Shown piece by piece: positions 1 to 6,201 of a DNA stretch of 12,235 nt (its first letter is position 1; each line of letters starts with the position of its first letter). The notes beneath the pieces are model-generated. The model was not told where the DNA came from and searched no databases. It was given only the letters and a program-made list of their open reading frames with translations. The translations under genes and the position numbers were made by a program. The stretch covers positions 1 to 12,235 of the forward strand of contig DEUU01000087.1 in assembly GCA_002362735.1 (NCBI GenBank), read 5' to 3'. Source of the DNA: Dehalococcoidia bacterium UBA3254. GTDB taxonomy: Bacteria; Chloroflexota; Dehalococcoidia; Dehalococcoidales; UBA3254.

Positions 1-1007
1 CTGGTAAGCACTACGCAGGAGGCTGCCCCACTGCCTGTAGCGGCGGCAAAAATAGTGGACCCAACGATGGTCGCGTGAACGATCCCACCTTTAATCCCTA
101 CCAGCCAGTTTTTGGCAAGCTCAAAGCCACTTTCGGCAAATCCCGCCAAACCGGCAAAGGTTCCCATAACAATAAACAGAGGCATTACCGTCATCGTATA
201 TTCGGCAGATGCTGAAAAAGGTATTGTTCCGGCAACATTAAGAGCTGGTGCGCTACCAGACATAATCCAGATGCCCAGGATCCCAATAATAGCCATTGAA
301 GGAGCGACCGGCAGACCGATAAACAGCAATATGATAAATAGGCCAAGGACGCTCCATCCAACACTGATGGAGCTTAATTCCAAGTTTTTGACGATTAAGG
401 TTATCCCCACTAACAGTATCAAGACTAACAGAACGATCGCAATATTCAAATAATGCCGTCGCGTGCTTATTTCCGGCCGGGTAAACCATATGGGATTGCG
501 AACTATGTCGGTAATCAGACGCAAGCTGAGCAGAGCAGTTCCCAGCGTGATAGCCAATTTCGCCGGCCACAAAGGAAACTTCACTATCCCGTACAAAAAA
601 TCCCCGGTAGTCCAGGCAATCCAGGTCTCTATCCCCATACGCCAGACTATTAAGGCGGCAATGAAGAGAAAAACAGCATCTCCCAGGATCTGGAGCAAAG
701 ATTGGTTGCTGGAATCCAGACGTGAAGACAAAATATCCATTCGGATGTGACTTCGTTTGGACTGCGCATACGCCAGGCCCAGATATAGCACCGCTACCAT
801 CATCATGCTGTGGAGCTCGTAAACCCCGGGTAAAGGGCTATTAAAGACATCGCGTAAAAAGGTATCCAGGGAGGTCAATACCATCATCACAAAGATCATA
901 ATTATGGATATAAAGATTGCACCCTTCTCCAGTTTTTCCAGGAGATTCAGGATTACATTCAAAAAAGGGATATTAATTCCAGGGGAGACTCCCTTAACCT
1001 TTTCCAT
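1..1007 (-). CDS. TRAP transporter fused permease, DctQ-DctM (partial, C-terminus beyond left edge)
   Basis: This is the membrane part of a tripartite ATP-independent periplasmic (TRAP) transporter, which uses an ion gradient to import a carboxylate delivered by its binding protein. The reading frame is open for 335 codons from ATG at 1007 to the window edge. Residues 30-175 form the small DctQ part: four hydrophobic segments, a conserved stretch with LAYAQSKRSHIRMDIL (residues 78-93), and FPLWPAKLAI (144-153). From about residue 188 the large DctM part begins, with GLPVAPSMAIIGI (231-243), MPLFIVMGTFAGLAGFAESG (275-294) and HATIVGSTIFAAATGSGAAS (311-330). DctQ and DctM are therefore one polypeptide, a known arrangement. 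An in-frame TAA directly precedes the ATG, so the protein cannot start earlier; the ribosome binding site is weak. It lies 135 bp downstream of the binding-protein gene and is probably co-transcribed with it. The substrate is not readable from the sequence. Confidence 0.93.
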   Translation of the reverse strand, partial: MEKVKGVSPGINIPFLNVILNLLEKLEKGAIFISIIMIFVMMVLTSLDTFLRDVFNSPLPGVYELHSMMMVAVLYLGLAYAQSKRSHIRMDILSSRLDSSNQSLLQILGDAVFLFIAALIVWRMGIETWIAWTTGDFLYGIVKFPLWPAKLAITLGTALLSLRLITDIVRNPIWFTRPEISTRRHYLNIAIVLLVLILLVGITLIVKNLELSSISVGWSVLGLFIILLFIGLPVAPSMAIIGILGIWIMSGSAPALNVAGTIPFSASAEYTMTVMPLFIVMGTFAGLAGFAESGFELAKNWLVGIKGGIVHATIVGSTIFAAATGSGAASCVVLT

Positions 1008-1068
1008 TTACAGCCCAACTTTTGGAAATACTATATTGTATTCCCAATATTGATTTAACTATTAACCA

Positions 1069-1112
1069 ATAAGCTGGCATATTTCCTTTTCGATTGGAAT
1101 ATGCCAGCTTAT
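1069..1112 (-). promoter_or_regulatory. Perfect 15-bp stem-loop between binding-protein and permease genes
   Basis: The arms ATAAGCTGGCATATT (1069-1083) and AATATGCCAGCTTAT (1098-1112) are exact reverse complements around a 14-nt loop. The structure sits between the stop of the binding-protein gene and the start of the permease gene. On the minus strand the stem is followed by mixed sequence without a long T run, so it is not a classical strong terminator. Inference: it stabilises the 3' end of the binding-protein mRNA or partly attenuates transcription, so that the lipoprotein is made in excess over the permease. Such a ratio is usual for binding-protein-dependent transporters. Confidence 0.7.
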
Positions 1113-1142
1113 ACCTTCTCTAGTTCCTGGATATAGCCTTAG

Positions 1143-2354
1143 TTATTTCTTATAGGGACTGGTTTGTATGTATTTATCGGCCAGGGCTCGGTAATCAGCC
1201 AGCACTTTCTTACCAGGTAGTCCGGCTGCTTCCTGATCAGCCGCCCATTTATCACCATAAGCTGACTGGATTTTCTTCAGTTCAGCTTTATCAGCTGCAC
1301 TGAGCTCGATTACTTCAACCTTGGCATTCGCAAATTCTTTCCAGATCTGTTCATTAGAAACGATAATGATATCTTTATAAGAAATATCAATCAGCTCTTT
1401 TGCTGAATCATTAAAAACCTGTTGAACACCGGCCGGAAGTTTATTCCAGGTGTCCTGATTAATCACTATCGGTTGGATACGCGGACCCAGTGCTATTCTG
1501 GTGACATATTTACCGGAGTCATAAAACTTAAAGGAAGACATTGCATCGATTGGAGCAGAGATAGCATCTATGGTCCCTCTAAGCAGGCCTTCACTTTGTT
1601 CGACCGGTGACATCGCCAGGGTAACTGCGCCCAGTTGCTTAAGCTCTTCTCCCGCGATACCTCCGGATGCTATCTTTTTGCCTTTCAAGTCAGCTAATGT
1701 TCGAATGGGAACCCTGGAAATCAAATCAACTTCCTGGGTAAATAGAGTGTAGACTGTTTTACATTTATATTTATTCAGCTCAGAGAGTATAGGTTCCTGC
1801 CTGACCAGATCGAAGTAGGCAAGTGAGAGAGCATACAGGTCATCGCCGATACCGGGCATTTCACCTATGGTTGAAAGAGGAAGCTTACCTGGCTCACCAT
1901 AGGGACGCAGATGGGTCATATCGATCAAGCCTGAGGCTACTCCTGCGCTGAGTTCTGTAGCTTTAGCCAGAGTCTGTCCCCAGTAAATATCGATTTTGAT
2001 TTGCCCGTTGGAGCGTGTTTCCAACAGCTTGGTTTGATCAGTTATTACCAGGGTCTGACCAATCATCGGGGTAGCGTTGAGTGTTGATGGAGCATATTTC
2101 AGGACGATGGCTTTAGTAGCCGTGCTGGCTGGAGCTGAAGTTGTGGGTGGAGGAGCAGTAGTGGTTGGTGCAGCAGTGGTGGTTGGGGCAGCCGTAGTGG
2201 TGGGTGCAGTAGTGGTGGTTGGAGCTTTGGTAGTAGTTGGAGCGGCAGTAGTGGATGGCGTTGAGGAACTGCAACCGGTAAGGAACGACATTGAGATTAA
2301 CATGGAAACTAATGCAAGACAGACAAGCAGGATAGCTAACCGTGGTGTTTTCAT
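1143..2354 (-). CDS. dctP: TRAP transporter substrate-binding lipoprotein, DctP family
   Basis: This is the extracytoplasmic solute receptor of the TRAP system (403 aa). Residues 6-24 form a signal peptide ending in the lipobox LTGC, with the lipidated cysteine at 28, so the mature protein is membrane anchored. Residues 31-80 are a Thr/Ala/Pro-rich linker built on APTTTA-like units. The DctP fold follows from about 82 to 395, with DLKGKKIASGG (222-232) and VINQDTWNKLP (297-307) matching the family. The carboxylate-binding arginine usual in the KGLKIR motif is Ala229 here, so the ligand may be held differently from classical C4-dicarboxylate receptors. The start is fixed by AAAAAAGGAGG placed 6 nt before the ATG. 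It is the first gene of the leftward TRAP operon and is transcribed away from the mutase operon. The family call is firm; the ligand is unknown. Confidence 0.93.
   Translation of the reverse strand: MKTPRLAILLVCLALVSMLISMSFLTGCSSSTPSTTAAPTTTKAPTTTTAPTTTAAPTTTAAPTTTAPPPTTSAPASTATKAIVLKYAPSTLNATPMIGQTLVITDQTKLLETRSNGQIKIDIYWGQTLAKATELSAGVASGLIDMTHLRPYGEPGKLPLSTIGEMPGIGDDLYALSLAYFDLVRQEPILSELNKYKCKTVYTLFTQEVDLISRVPIRTLADLKGKKIASGGIAGEELKQLGAVTLAMSPVEQSEGLLRGTIDAISAPIDAMSSFKFYDSGKYVTRIALGPRIQPIVINQDTWNKLPAGVQQVFNDSAKELIDISYKDIIIVSNEQIWKEFANAKVEVIELSAADKAELKKIQSAYGDKWAADQEAAGLPGKKVLADYRALADKYIQTSPYKK
2115..2264 (-). repeat. Thr/Ala/Pro linker repeat inside the binding lipoprotein
   Basis: This stretch encodes residues 31-80 of the lipoprotein. 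The core is a run of six-residue units of the type PTTTAA or PTTTTA, so the DNA carries imperfect 18-bp direct repeats. It is a flexible, probably extended tether between the lipidated cysteine and the ligand-binding fold. Tracts of this kind can change length by slippage or recombination. Confidence 0.85.
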
Positions 2355-2427
2355 TTATTACCTCCTTTTTTAGGACCTGCATATTTTTAGTGATAAAATC
2401 AGATAGAATCTTTTCAATTAATTAGAA

Positions 2428-2453
2428 TTTCTATTATGAATTTCTACTATGAA
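2428..2453. repeat. 13-bp tandem direct repeat upstream of the TRAP operon
   Basis: TTTCTATTATGAA and TTTCTACTATGAA lie head to tail with one mismatch, and a partial third unit (GAATTTCTA) overlaps the left side from 2425. They lie 75-100 bp upstream of the lipoprotein start codon. A phased pair of direct repeats at this distance could bind an activator or repressor dimer (inference), or it could be simple AT-rich slippage. Confidence 0.55.
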
Positions 2454-2513
2454 CTTCTCGAGGATAATACATTACTCCTGTAACATACCAGGTCAGCAAT
2501 TTATGTCGGGCTA

Positions 2514-2529
2514 TGTATTAATTGATACA
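2514..2529. promoter_or_regulatory. 16-bp near-palindrome, candidate operator
   Basis: TGTATTAATTGATACA is an inverted repeat in which only the pair at positions 6 and 11 fails to match. Its size and AT-rich centre resemble operators of GntR- or TetR-type regulators. No regulator gene is present in the window, so the assignment rests on symmetry and location only. Confidence 0.35.
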
Positions 2530-2682
2530 AAAAATACAATTGGGCAAGTCGACGCTTTTAAATAAGACTAACCGGATAGACATACATATACGAAAAATTA
2601 CTAATAATTTTAACCTAGATTTCCATCCGTCTTAATTATGATATAGTCTTAGCCTTTAGGGGATAAGTTCTTTTATTATTCC

Positions 2683-2709
2683 ACACATATCTGTTTCTCG
2701 GATATGTGT
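2683..2709. repeat. Stem-loop with 9-11 bp arms in the divergent region
   Basis: ACACATATC (2683-2691) and GATATGTGT (2701-2709) are exact reverse complements; the stem continues inward with one wobble pair and one more pair, and outward with CC/GG past a bulged A. No T run follows on either strand, so a terminator is unlikely. It may be an operator or lie in an untranslated RNA. Confidence 0.45.
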
Positions 2710-2933
2710 AGGCTATATAAAGACTTGATTGTGTAATATAGCACACGGTCTAAAAGATGTCAAGATGACAATTCTGACAATTCTGAAGACCAATTTTGAA
2801 GCTGGACAGTAGATCAAGCCAGGTTATTTTTTGAAGCTTCCAAAGCTTAAAGTTACAGAATAAGCATTCACTTATCCGAATGATATGGTTTAATGGCTAT
2901 TCTCAACTCCTATCGCAACTTTAGTAACATATG

Positions 2934-2963
2934 TTGACATTAAAGAATGAGTTAGTGTATATT
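2934..2963 (+). promoter_or_regulatory. Sigma70-type promoter candidate for the mutase operon
   Basis: A perfect -35 box TTGACA (2934-2939) is followed after 18 bp by TATATT (2958-2963), one mismatch from TATAAT. Transcription would begin near 2970 and read toward the mutase gene, giving an untranslated leader of roughly 215 nt. The leader has a small hairpin (ATTCAG 3043-3048, CTGAAT 3056-3061) but no recognised riboswitch. Confidence 0.45.
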
Positions 2964-3185
2964 TTAGGCATAATCCATATTTTTAAAATACATATCCAGA
3001 TCATGGATAATATCATCCGGCCAAGGACCTTCTTTCCTTATAATTCAGCTATTCTCTGAATGCAAGTGAGAAATATATTATGGAGAAATATGCATATAAC
3101 TTACTGGACCTATAAGATAGACAAATATGCGATATCGCTCCAATAAAATCGTTATATAAAAGAATACTTTATTAAAACGGAGAAA

Positions 3186-4940
3186 ATGATGACTGATAAT
3201 GAGAATTTATCTGAGATTGAAAAACGCCGTCAAGAATGGGAGAAGGGGACCTTAGCCGCAGCATTAAAAAGATTTGGTGTTTCAGAAAGTACCAGTAAGT
3301 ATTATACCCCTGCGGATGTAGGAGAATTCGATTTTCTAGAGAAAGTAGGATTTCCGGGAGAATATCCCTTCACCGCCGGGCTCTACGCCACAGCGGCACC
3401 CGGTGCCGGCCCTACCCGCGGCGGGCATATTGCTTCAGGCGGAGGCTTAATCAGAGCAGGTCGCTATTCAGGATATGGCACCCCTGAAGATACCCGTGAT
3501 TACTACCGGTTTATGATTTCCAAAGGACAGAGAACCGGACCGAATCTGGCTTTCGATTTACCTACACAATGTGGTTATGATTCGGATAATTCCATCTCTA
3601 TGGGAGAGGTCGGCAAGGTTGGAGTAGCGGTAGATTCGTTTAAAGATTTTGAAACAATCTATGAAGCTTTTACCGGAGACTTAAATCTGGATAAAATTGC
3701 TTCCAACTGGACGATCAATGCCCCGGCGGATATTATCATAGCGATGTATATTGCCCTGGCGGACAAACGGGGTATACCTCGAGACCAGCTACGTGGTACT
3801 CCGCAGAATGATATTTTGAAAGAATTTGAATCCCGCGGTACTTACATATATCCACCGAAACCTTCAATGAGGTTAATAAAGGACATTATTGTCTATTGTA
3901 CGGAAAATGTCCCGTTAATGAACACCCTAAGCATCCCCGGAGTGCATCTAAGAGAAGCCGGGGCTAATCGCGAGCAGACTCTGGCTTTCACCATAGCCAA
4001 CGGAATTGCCTATGTGCAATTAGGTATCGATGCCGGATTGGACGTCGACAAGTTTATCCAGAGGTATAGTTTTGCCGGTCTGGGTGGCAGCATGGAGCTA
4101 TTTAAAGAGGTCGCCTTAAACCGGGCCAGCCGGCGGATGTGGGCTAAAATCATGAGAGAAAGATTTAAAGCTAAAAGTCCGAGGAGCTGGCTGTTTAGAA
4201 ATATTGTATCCATTGCTCAGGGGTCAGCCGCTACTATGACGGTCCAGCGGCCTTTAAACAACTTGATTCGAACCGTAATCGGTGGTGTAATTACTTCATT
4301 AAGCAGCGGAACAGTAGCCGTTGAGCCACCTTATGATGAGACGCTAGAGCTAGGACCAAGTATGGAAGCCCAGCAGCTTCTGCTGGACGCAGCCAGAGTA
4401 CTTCAGTACGAGGCCAGGCTAACCGAAGTCACTGACCCGCTGGCAGGTTCCTATTATATAGAGGCTTTAACGGACGAATTCGAAGAAAAATCATGGAAGA
4501 TCGTTAATAAAATCGATTCTCTCGGAGGGATGGTGGCTGCCATCGAAAGCGGTTATATCCAATCAGAAATTGCCAAGAGCGCTTATCAATCACAGCAGGA
4601 CATTGAGAATAAAGAGAGGATCGTAGTTGGAGTAAACGCTTTTACCGACAAGGAGGAGATGGAAGTAATTCCGAACCGCATGGTACCTCATCCCTATGAT
4701 CCAGTTAAAAGGATGGCGGCTGAGAAACGGCAGCTTGCCAATCTTGCCGCATTGAAAAAGGAGAGAGATAATCAGCAGGTTCAGAAATCCCTGGCCAGAC
4801 TTAAGGAAGCCGCTAGAGATGAAAAAAATAACCACATTCCGGCGCTTCTCGAGGCGGTAAATAGTTACGCTACAGTTGGCGAGATGTGTAATGTCTTCAG
4901 AGAGGTATTTGGAGAATATAAGGCTTATGGTACTTTATAG
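3186..4940 (+). CDS. Acyl-CoA mutase large subunit, B12-dependent, atypical active site
   Basis: This is the catalytic TIM-barrel subunit of the methylmalonyl-CoA mutase family (584 aa), which rearranges acyl-CoA carbon skeletons by an adenosylcobalamin radical. It lacks the C-terminal B12 domain, which is encoded by the next gene. Family signatures include FPGEYPFTAGLY (56-67), LAFDLPTQCGYDSD (121-134), QNDILKEF (207-214), RGTYIYPPKPSMRL (217-230), HLREAGA with the catalytic His254, DPLAGSYYIE (417-426) and GGMVAAIESGY (447-457). The segment normally reading [14 protein letters not shown] is replaced by a longer Gly-rich stretch (70-96), so the substrate-gating Tyr and the Arg-Gln pair are missing. 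Val253 replaces the Tyr before the catalytic His. A substrate other than methylmalonyl-CoA is therefore likely (inference). ATG codons lie at 3186 and 3189; the second is better spaced from GGAG at 3179-3182. Confidence 0.9.
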   Translation: MMTDNENLSEIEKRRQEWEKGTLAAALKRFGVSESTSKYYTPADVGEFDFLEKVGFPGEYPFTAGLYATAAPGAGPTRGGHIASGGGLIRAGRYSGYGTPEDTRDYYRFMISKGQRTGPNLAFDLPTQCGYDSDNSISMGEVGKVGVAVDSFKDFETIYEAFTGDLNLDKIASNWTINAPADIIIAMYIALADKRGIPRDQLRGTPQNDILKEFESRGTYIYPPKPSMRLIKDIIVYCTENVPLMNTLSIPGVHLREAGANREQTLAFTIANGIAYVQLGIDAGLDVDKFIQRYSFAGLGGSMELFKEVALNRASRRMWAKIMRERFKAKSPRSWLFRNIVSIAQGSAATMTVQRPLNNLIRTVIGGVITSLSSGTVAVEPPYDETLELGPSMEAQQLLLDAARVLQYEARLTEVTDPLAGSYYIEALTDEFEEKSWKIVNKIDSLGGMVAAIESGYIQSEIAKSAYQSQQDIENKERIVVGVNAFTDKEEMEVIPNRMVPHPYDPVKRMAAEKRQLANLAALKKERDNQQVQKSLARLKEAARDEKNNHIPALLEAVNSYATVGEMCNVFREVFGEYKAYGTL

Positions 4941-4964
4941 AGCCACTCATTAAAAATTTGGCTC
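4940..4964 (+). repeat. Small stem-loop between the two mutase subunit genes
   Basis: GAGCCA (4940-4945) and TGGCTC (4959-4964) form a 6-bp stem around a 13-nt AT-rich loop, starting at the last base of the large-subunit stop codon. A short T-rich stretch (ATATTTTT) follows a few bases later. It is too weak to be called a terminator; it could tune expression of the downstream genes. Confidence 0.35.
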
Positions 4965-5029
4965 AAGATATTTTTAACCAAGGCAAACATGGATAATGTA
5001 TTTGAGAATCCCAATAAGGAGGGATGGAA

Positions 5030-5434
5030 ATGACAGAAAATAAAAAACCTATCCGGGTCATGATAGCTAAAGTTGGCCTTGATGGCCATGATCGAGGAGC
5101 CAAGGTTATTTCTTTAGGATTACGGAATGAAGGCATGGAGGTCATTTATACCGGCCTCCGGCAAACCGCAGAAACACTGGTCCAGGCGGCCATTCAAGAG
5201 GATGTGGATGTAATTGGACTAAGCAGTCTCTCCGGCGCCCATAATTATCATTTTCCAGCGATAACCCGCTTGCTTAAAGAAAAGGGAATGGACAGGATAC
5301 TGGTTATTGCGGGCGGTATGATCCCTCCGGAAGATATTCCTGATCTTAAGAAAAATGGCATTGCGGAAGTATTTAGAGGCGGATCATCTCTTAAAGATAT
5401 TGCCAATTTTATCAGGGCGAACGTTAAGAATTGA
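5030..5434 (+). CDS. Cobalamin-binding small subunit of the acyl-CoA mutase
   Basis: This stand-alone B12-binding domain (134 aa from ATG 5030) pairs with the large subunit upstream. It shows the full base-off/His-on signature: LDGHDRG (17-23) is the DxHxxG motif whose His20 ligates cobalt, GLSSLSGAH (63-71) is the second loop, and VIAGGMIPPEDI (92-103) is the GG loop around the nucleotide tail. An ATG at 5024 is possible, but it directly abuts the Shine-Dalgarno AAGGAGGG (5016-5023) with no spacing. The ATG at 5030 has about 6 nt and is preferred. Split mutases are common in archaea and in several bacterial groups. The 3' end meets the GTPase gene without a gap, which suggests translational coupling. 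Confidence 0.93.
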   Translation: MTENKKPIRVMIAKVGLDGHDRGAKVISLGLRNEGMEVIYTGLRQTAETLVQAAIQEDVDVIGLSSLSGAHNYHFPAITRLLKEKGMDRILVIAGGMIPPEDIPDLKKNGIAEVFRGGSSLKDIANFIRANVKN

Positions 5435-5436
5435 TA

Positions 5437-6186
5437 ATGAATAACGTCTGTCAGGAACTGGTCTCAGAAATGCTTTCTGGTTCGATAGTTGCTCTTTCTC
5501 GTTTAATGAGTATGGTAGAGAAAGAGGACCAAAGTGTGCCTGAGATAATGGACCTGATTAACCCTCACCTGAAAAAGGCCTACTGTATAGGGATTACCGG
5601 TTTTTCAGGAGTCGGGAAAAGTACCTTGATTAATGCCCTGACCATGCTTATTAGAAAAAAAGGCTTTTCGGTAGGCATTCTGGCCGTAGACCCCAGCAGT
5701 ATCAAGTCGGGTGGTGCCATTTTAGGTGACAGAATTCGCATGCAGCAACATGCCTCGGATAACGAAGTTTTTATTCGTAGCATGGCTACCCGGGGCAGCT
5801 ATGGAGGATTATCCAGAGCAACCTCGTCTATGGTGAAGCTTCTGGATGCCTTTGGAAAAGACATTATCATCGTGGAGACTATTGGAATCAGCCAGATCGA
5901 CGTAGAAATAAGACGCATCGTAGATACCGTTATCCTGGTGATGGTACCCCAAACAGGAGATTCAATCCAGTTCATCAAAAGTGGCGTCATGGAAATTGCA
6001 GATATAATCGTAGTTAATAAAGCTGAAAATGATGAAAAAATGATTCATGATCTCAGGGAGACTCTTTCGCTGTTCACGAGTGATGACAACTGGGAAGTCC
6101 CGATTGTGGCTACGAAGGCCTTGGAAAACCAGGGAATCGAGGACCTTTACGAGCAGATTGAGAAACATCGAAGCAGAAAAATATAA
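5437..6186 (+). CDS. meaB: Short MeaB/ArgK-type P-loop GTPase, mutase chaperone
   Basis: MeaB-type G3E GTPases load adenosylcobalamin onto acyl-CoA mutases and protect them from inactivation. Seen here (249 aa): an N-terminal helical part (1-45), P-loop GITGFSGVGKST (52-63), AVDPSS (83-88), GDRIRMQ (97-103), FIRSMATRG (112-120) and VETIG (146-150). Three features are odd. The guanine-recognition motif is NKAE (194-197), where NKxD is expected. The stretch after VETIG reads ISQID, where the family usually has VGQSE. The protein ends at IEKHRSRKI, without the roughly 60-residue C-terminal arm that dimerises typical MeaB proteins of 310-330 aa. The next gene follows 15 nt later with its own ribosome site, so this is the natural end. 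A TTG at 5431, overlapping the previous stop as TTGA, is an alternative start; the ATG at 5437 is preferred. Gene order supports mutase service. Confidence 0.87.
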   Translation: MNNVCQELVSEMLSGSIVALSRLMSMVEKEDQSVPEIMDLINPHLKKAYCIGITGFSGVGKSTLINALTMLIRKKGFSVGILAVDPSSIKSGGAILGDRIRMQQHASDNEVFIRSMATRGSYGGLSRATSSMVKLLDAFGKDIIIVETIGISQIDVEIRRIVDTVILVMVPQTGDSIQFIKSGVMEIADIIVVNKAENDEKMIHDLRETLSLFTSDDNWEVPIVATKALENQGIEDLYEQIEKHRSRKI

Positions 6187-6201
6187 TCAGGAGAATAAAA
6201 T

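Larger units (their letters stand above)
2355..3185. other. Long AT-rich divergent intergenic region
   Basis: About 830 bp separate the divergently transcribed lipoprotein gene (leftward) and mutase large-subunit gene (rightward). I see no convincing gene, tRNA or insertion-sequence end. It contains a 13-bp tandem repeat at 2428-2453, a 16-bp near-palindrome at 2514-2529, a stem-loop at 2683-2709, a 9-bp tandem repeat GACAATTCT at 2767-2784, a sigma70-like promoter at 2934-2963 and a 10-bp palindrome GCGATATCGC at 3129-3138. I found no cobalamin riboswitch although the right-hand operon encodes a B12 enzyme. The density of symmetric and repeated elements fits a shared control region for transport and catabolism (inference). 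Confidence 0.6.

Noticed and set aside
253..570. Minus-strand 105-codon frame
   Set aside because: It overlaps the well supported DctQ-DctM reading frame in another phase and has no protein-like hydrophobic pattern or ribosome site.
2115..2264. CRISPR-like array from the 18-bp repeats
   Set aside because: The repeats are in phase with codons, have no unique spacers, and encode the lipoprotein linker.
2077..2373. Plus-strand Val/Gly-rich open frame of 98 codons
   Set aside because: It is the antisense of the Thr/Ala/Pro linker and signal peptide of the lipoprotein; its low complexity follows from the repeats.
2800..2860. Possible insertion-sequence remnant (AAGCTT repeats near 2835-2850)
   Set aside because: Only a short palindromic pair is present; there is no transposase fragment, terminal repeat pair or target duplication.
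2964..3185. Cobalamin riboswitch upstream of the B12-dependent mutase
   Set aside because: No B12-box-like sequence (GCCACTG core or the GGTGCGAATCC region) is visible on the plus strand.
3370..3480. Compensating frameshifts as the cause of the Gly-rich mutase insertion
   Set aside because: I translated the other two plus frames; neither restores the TMYRGR..RQYAGF pattern, and one contains a stop.
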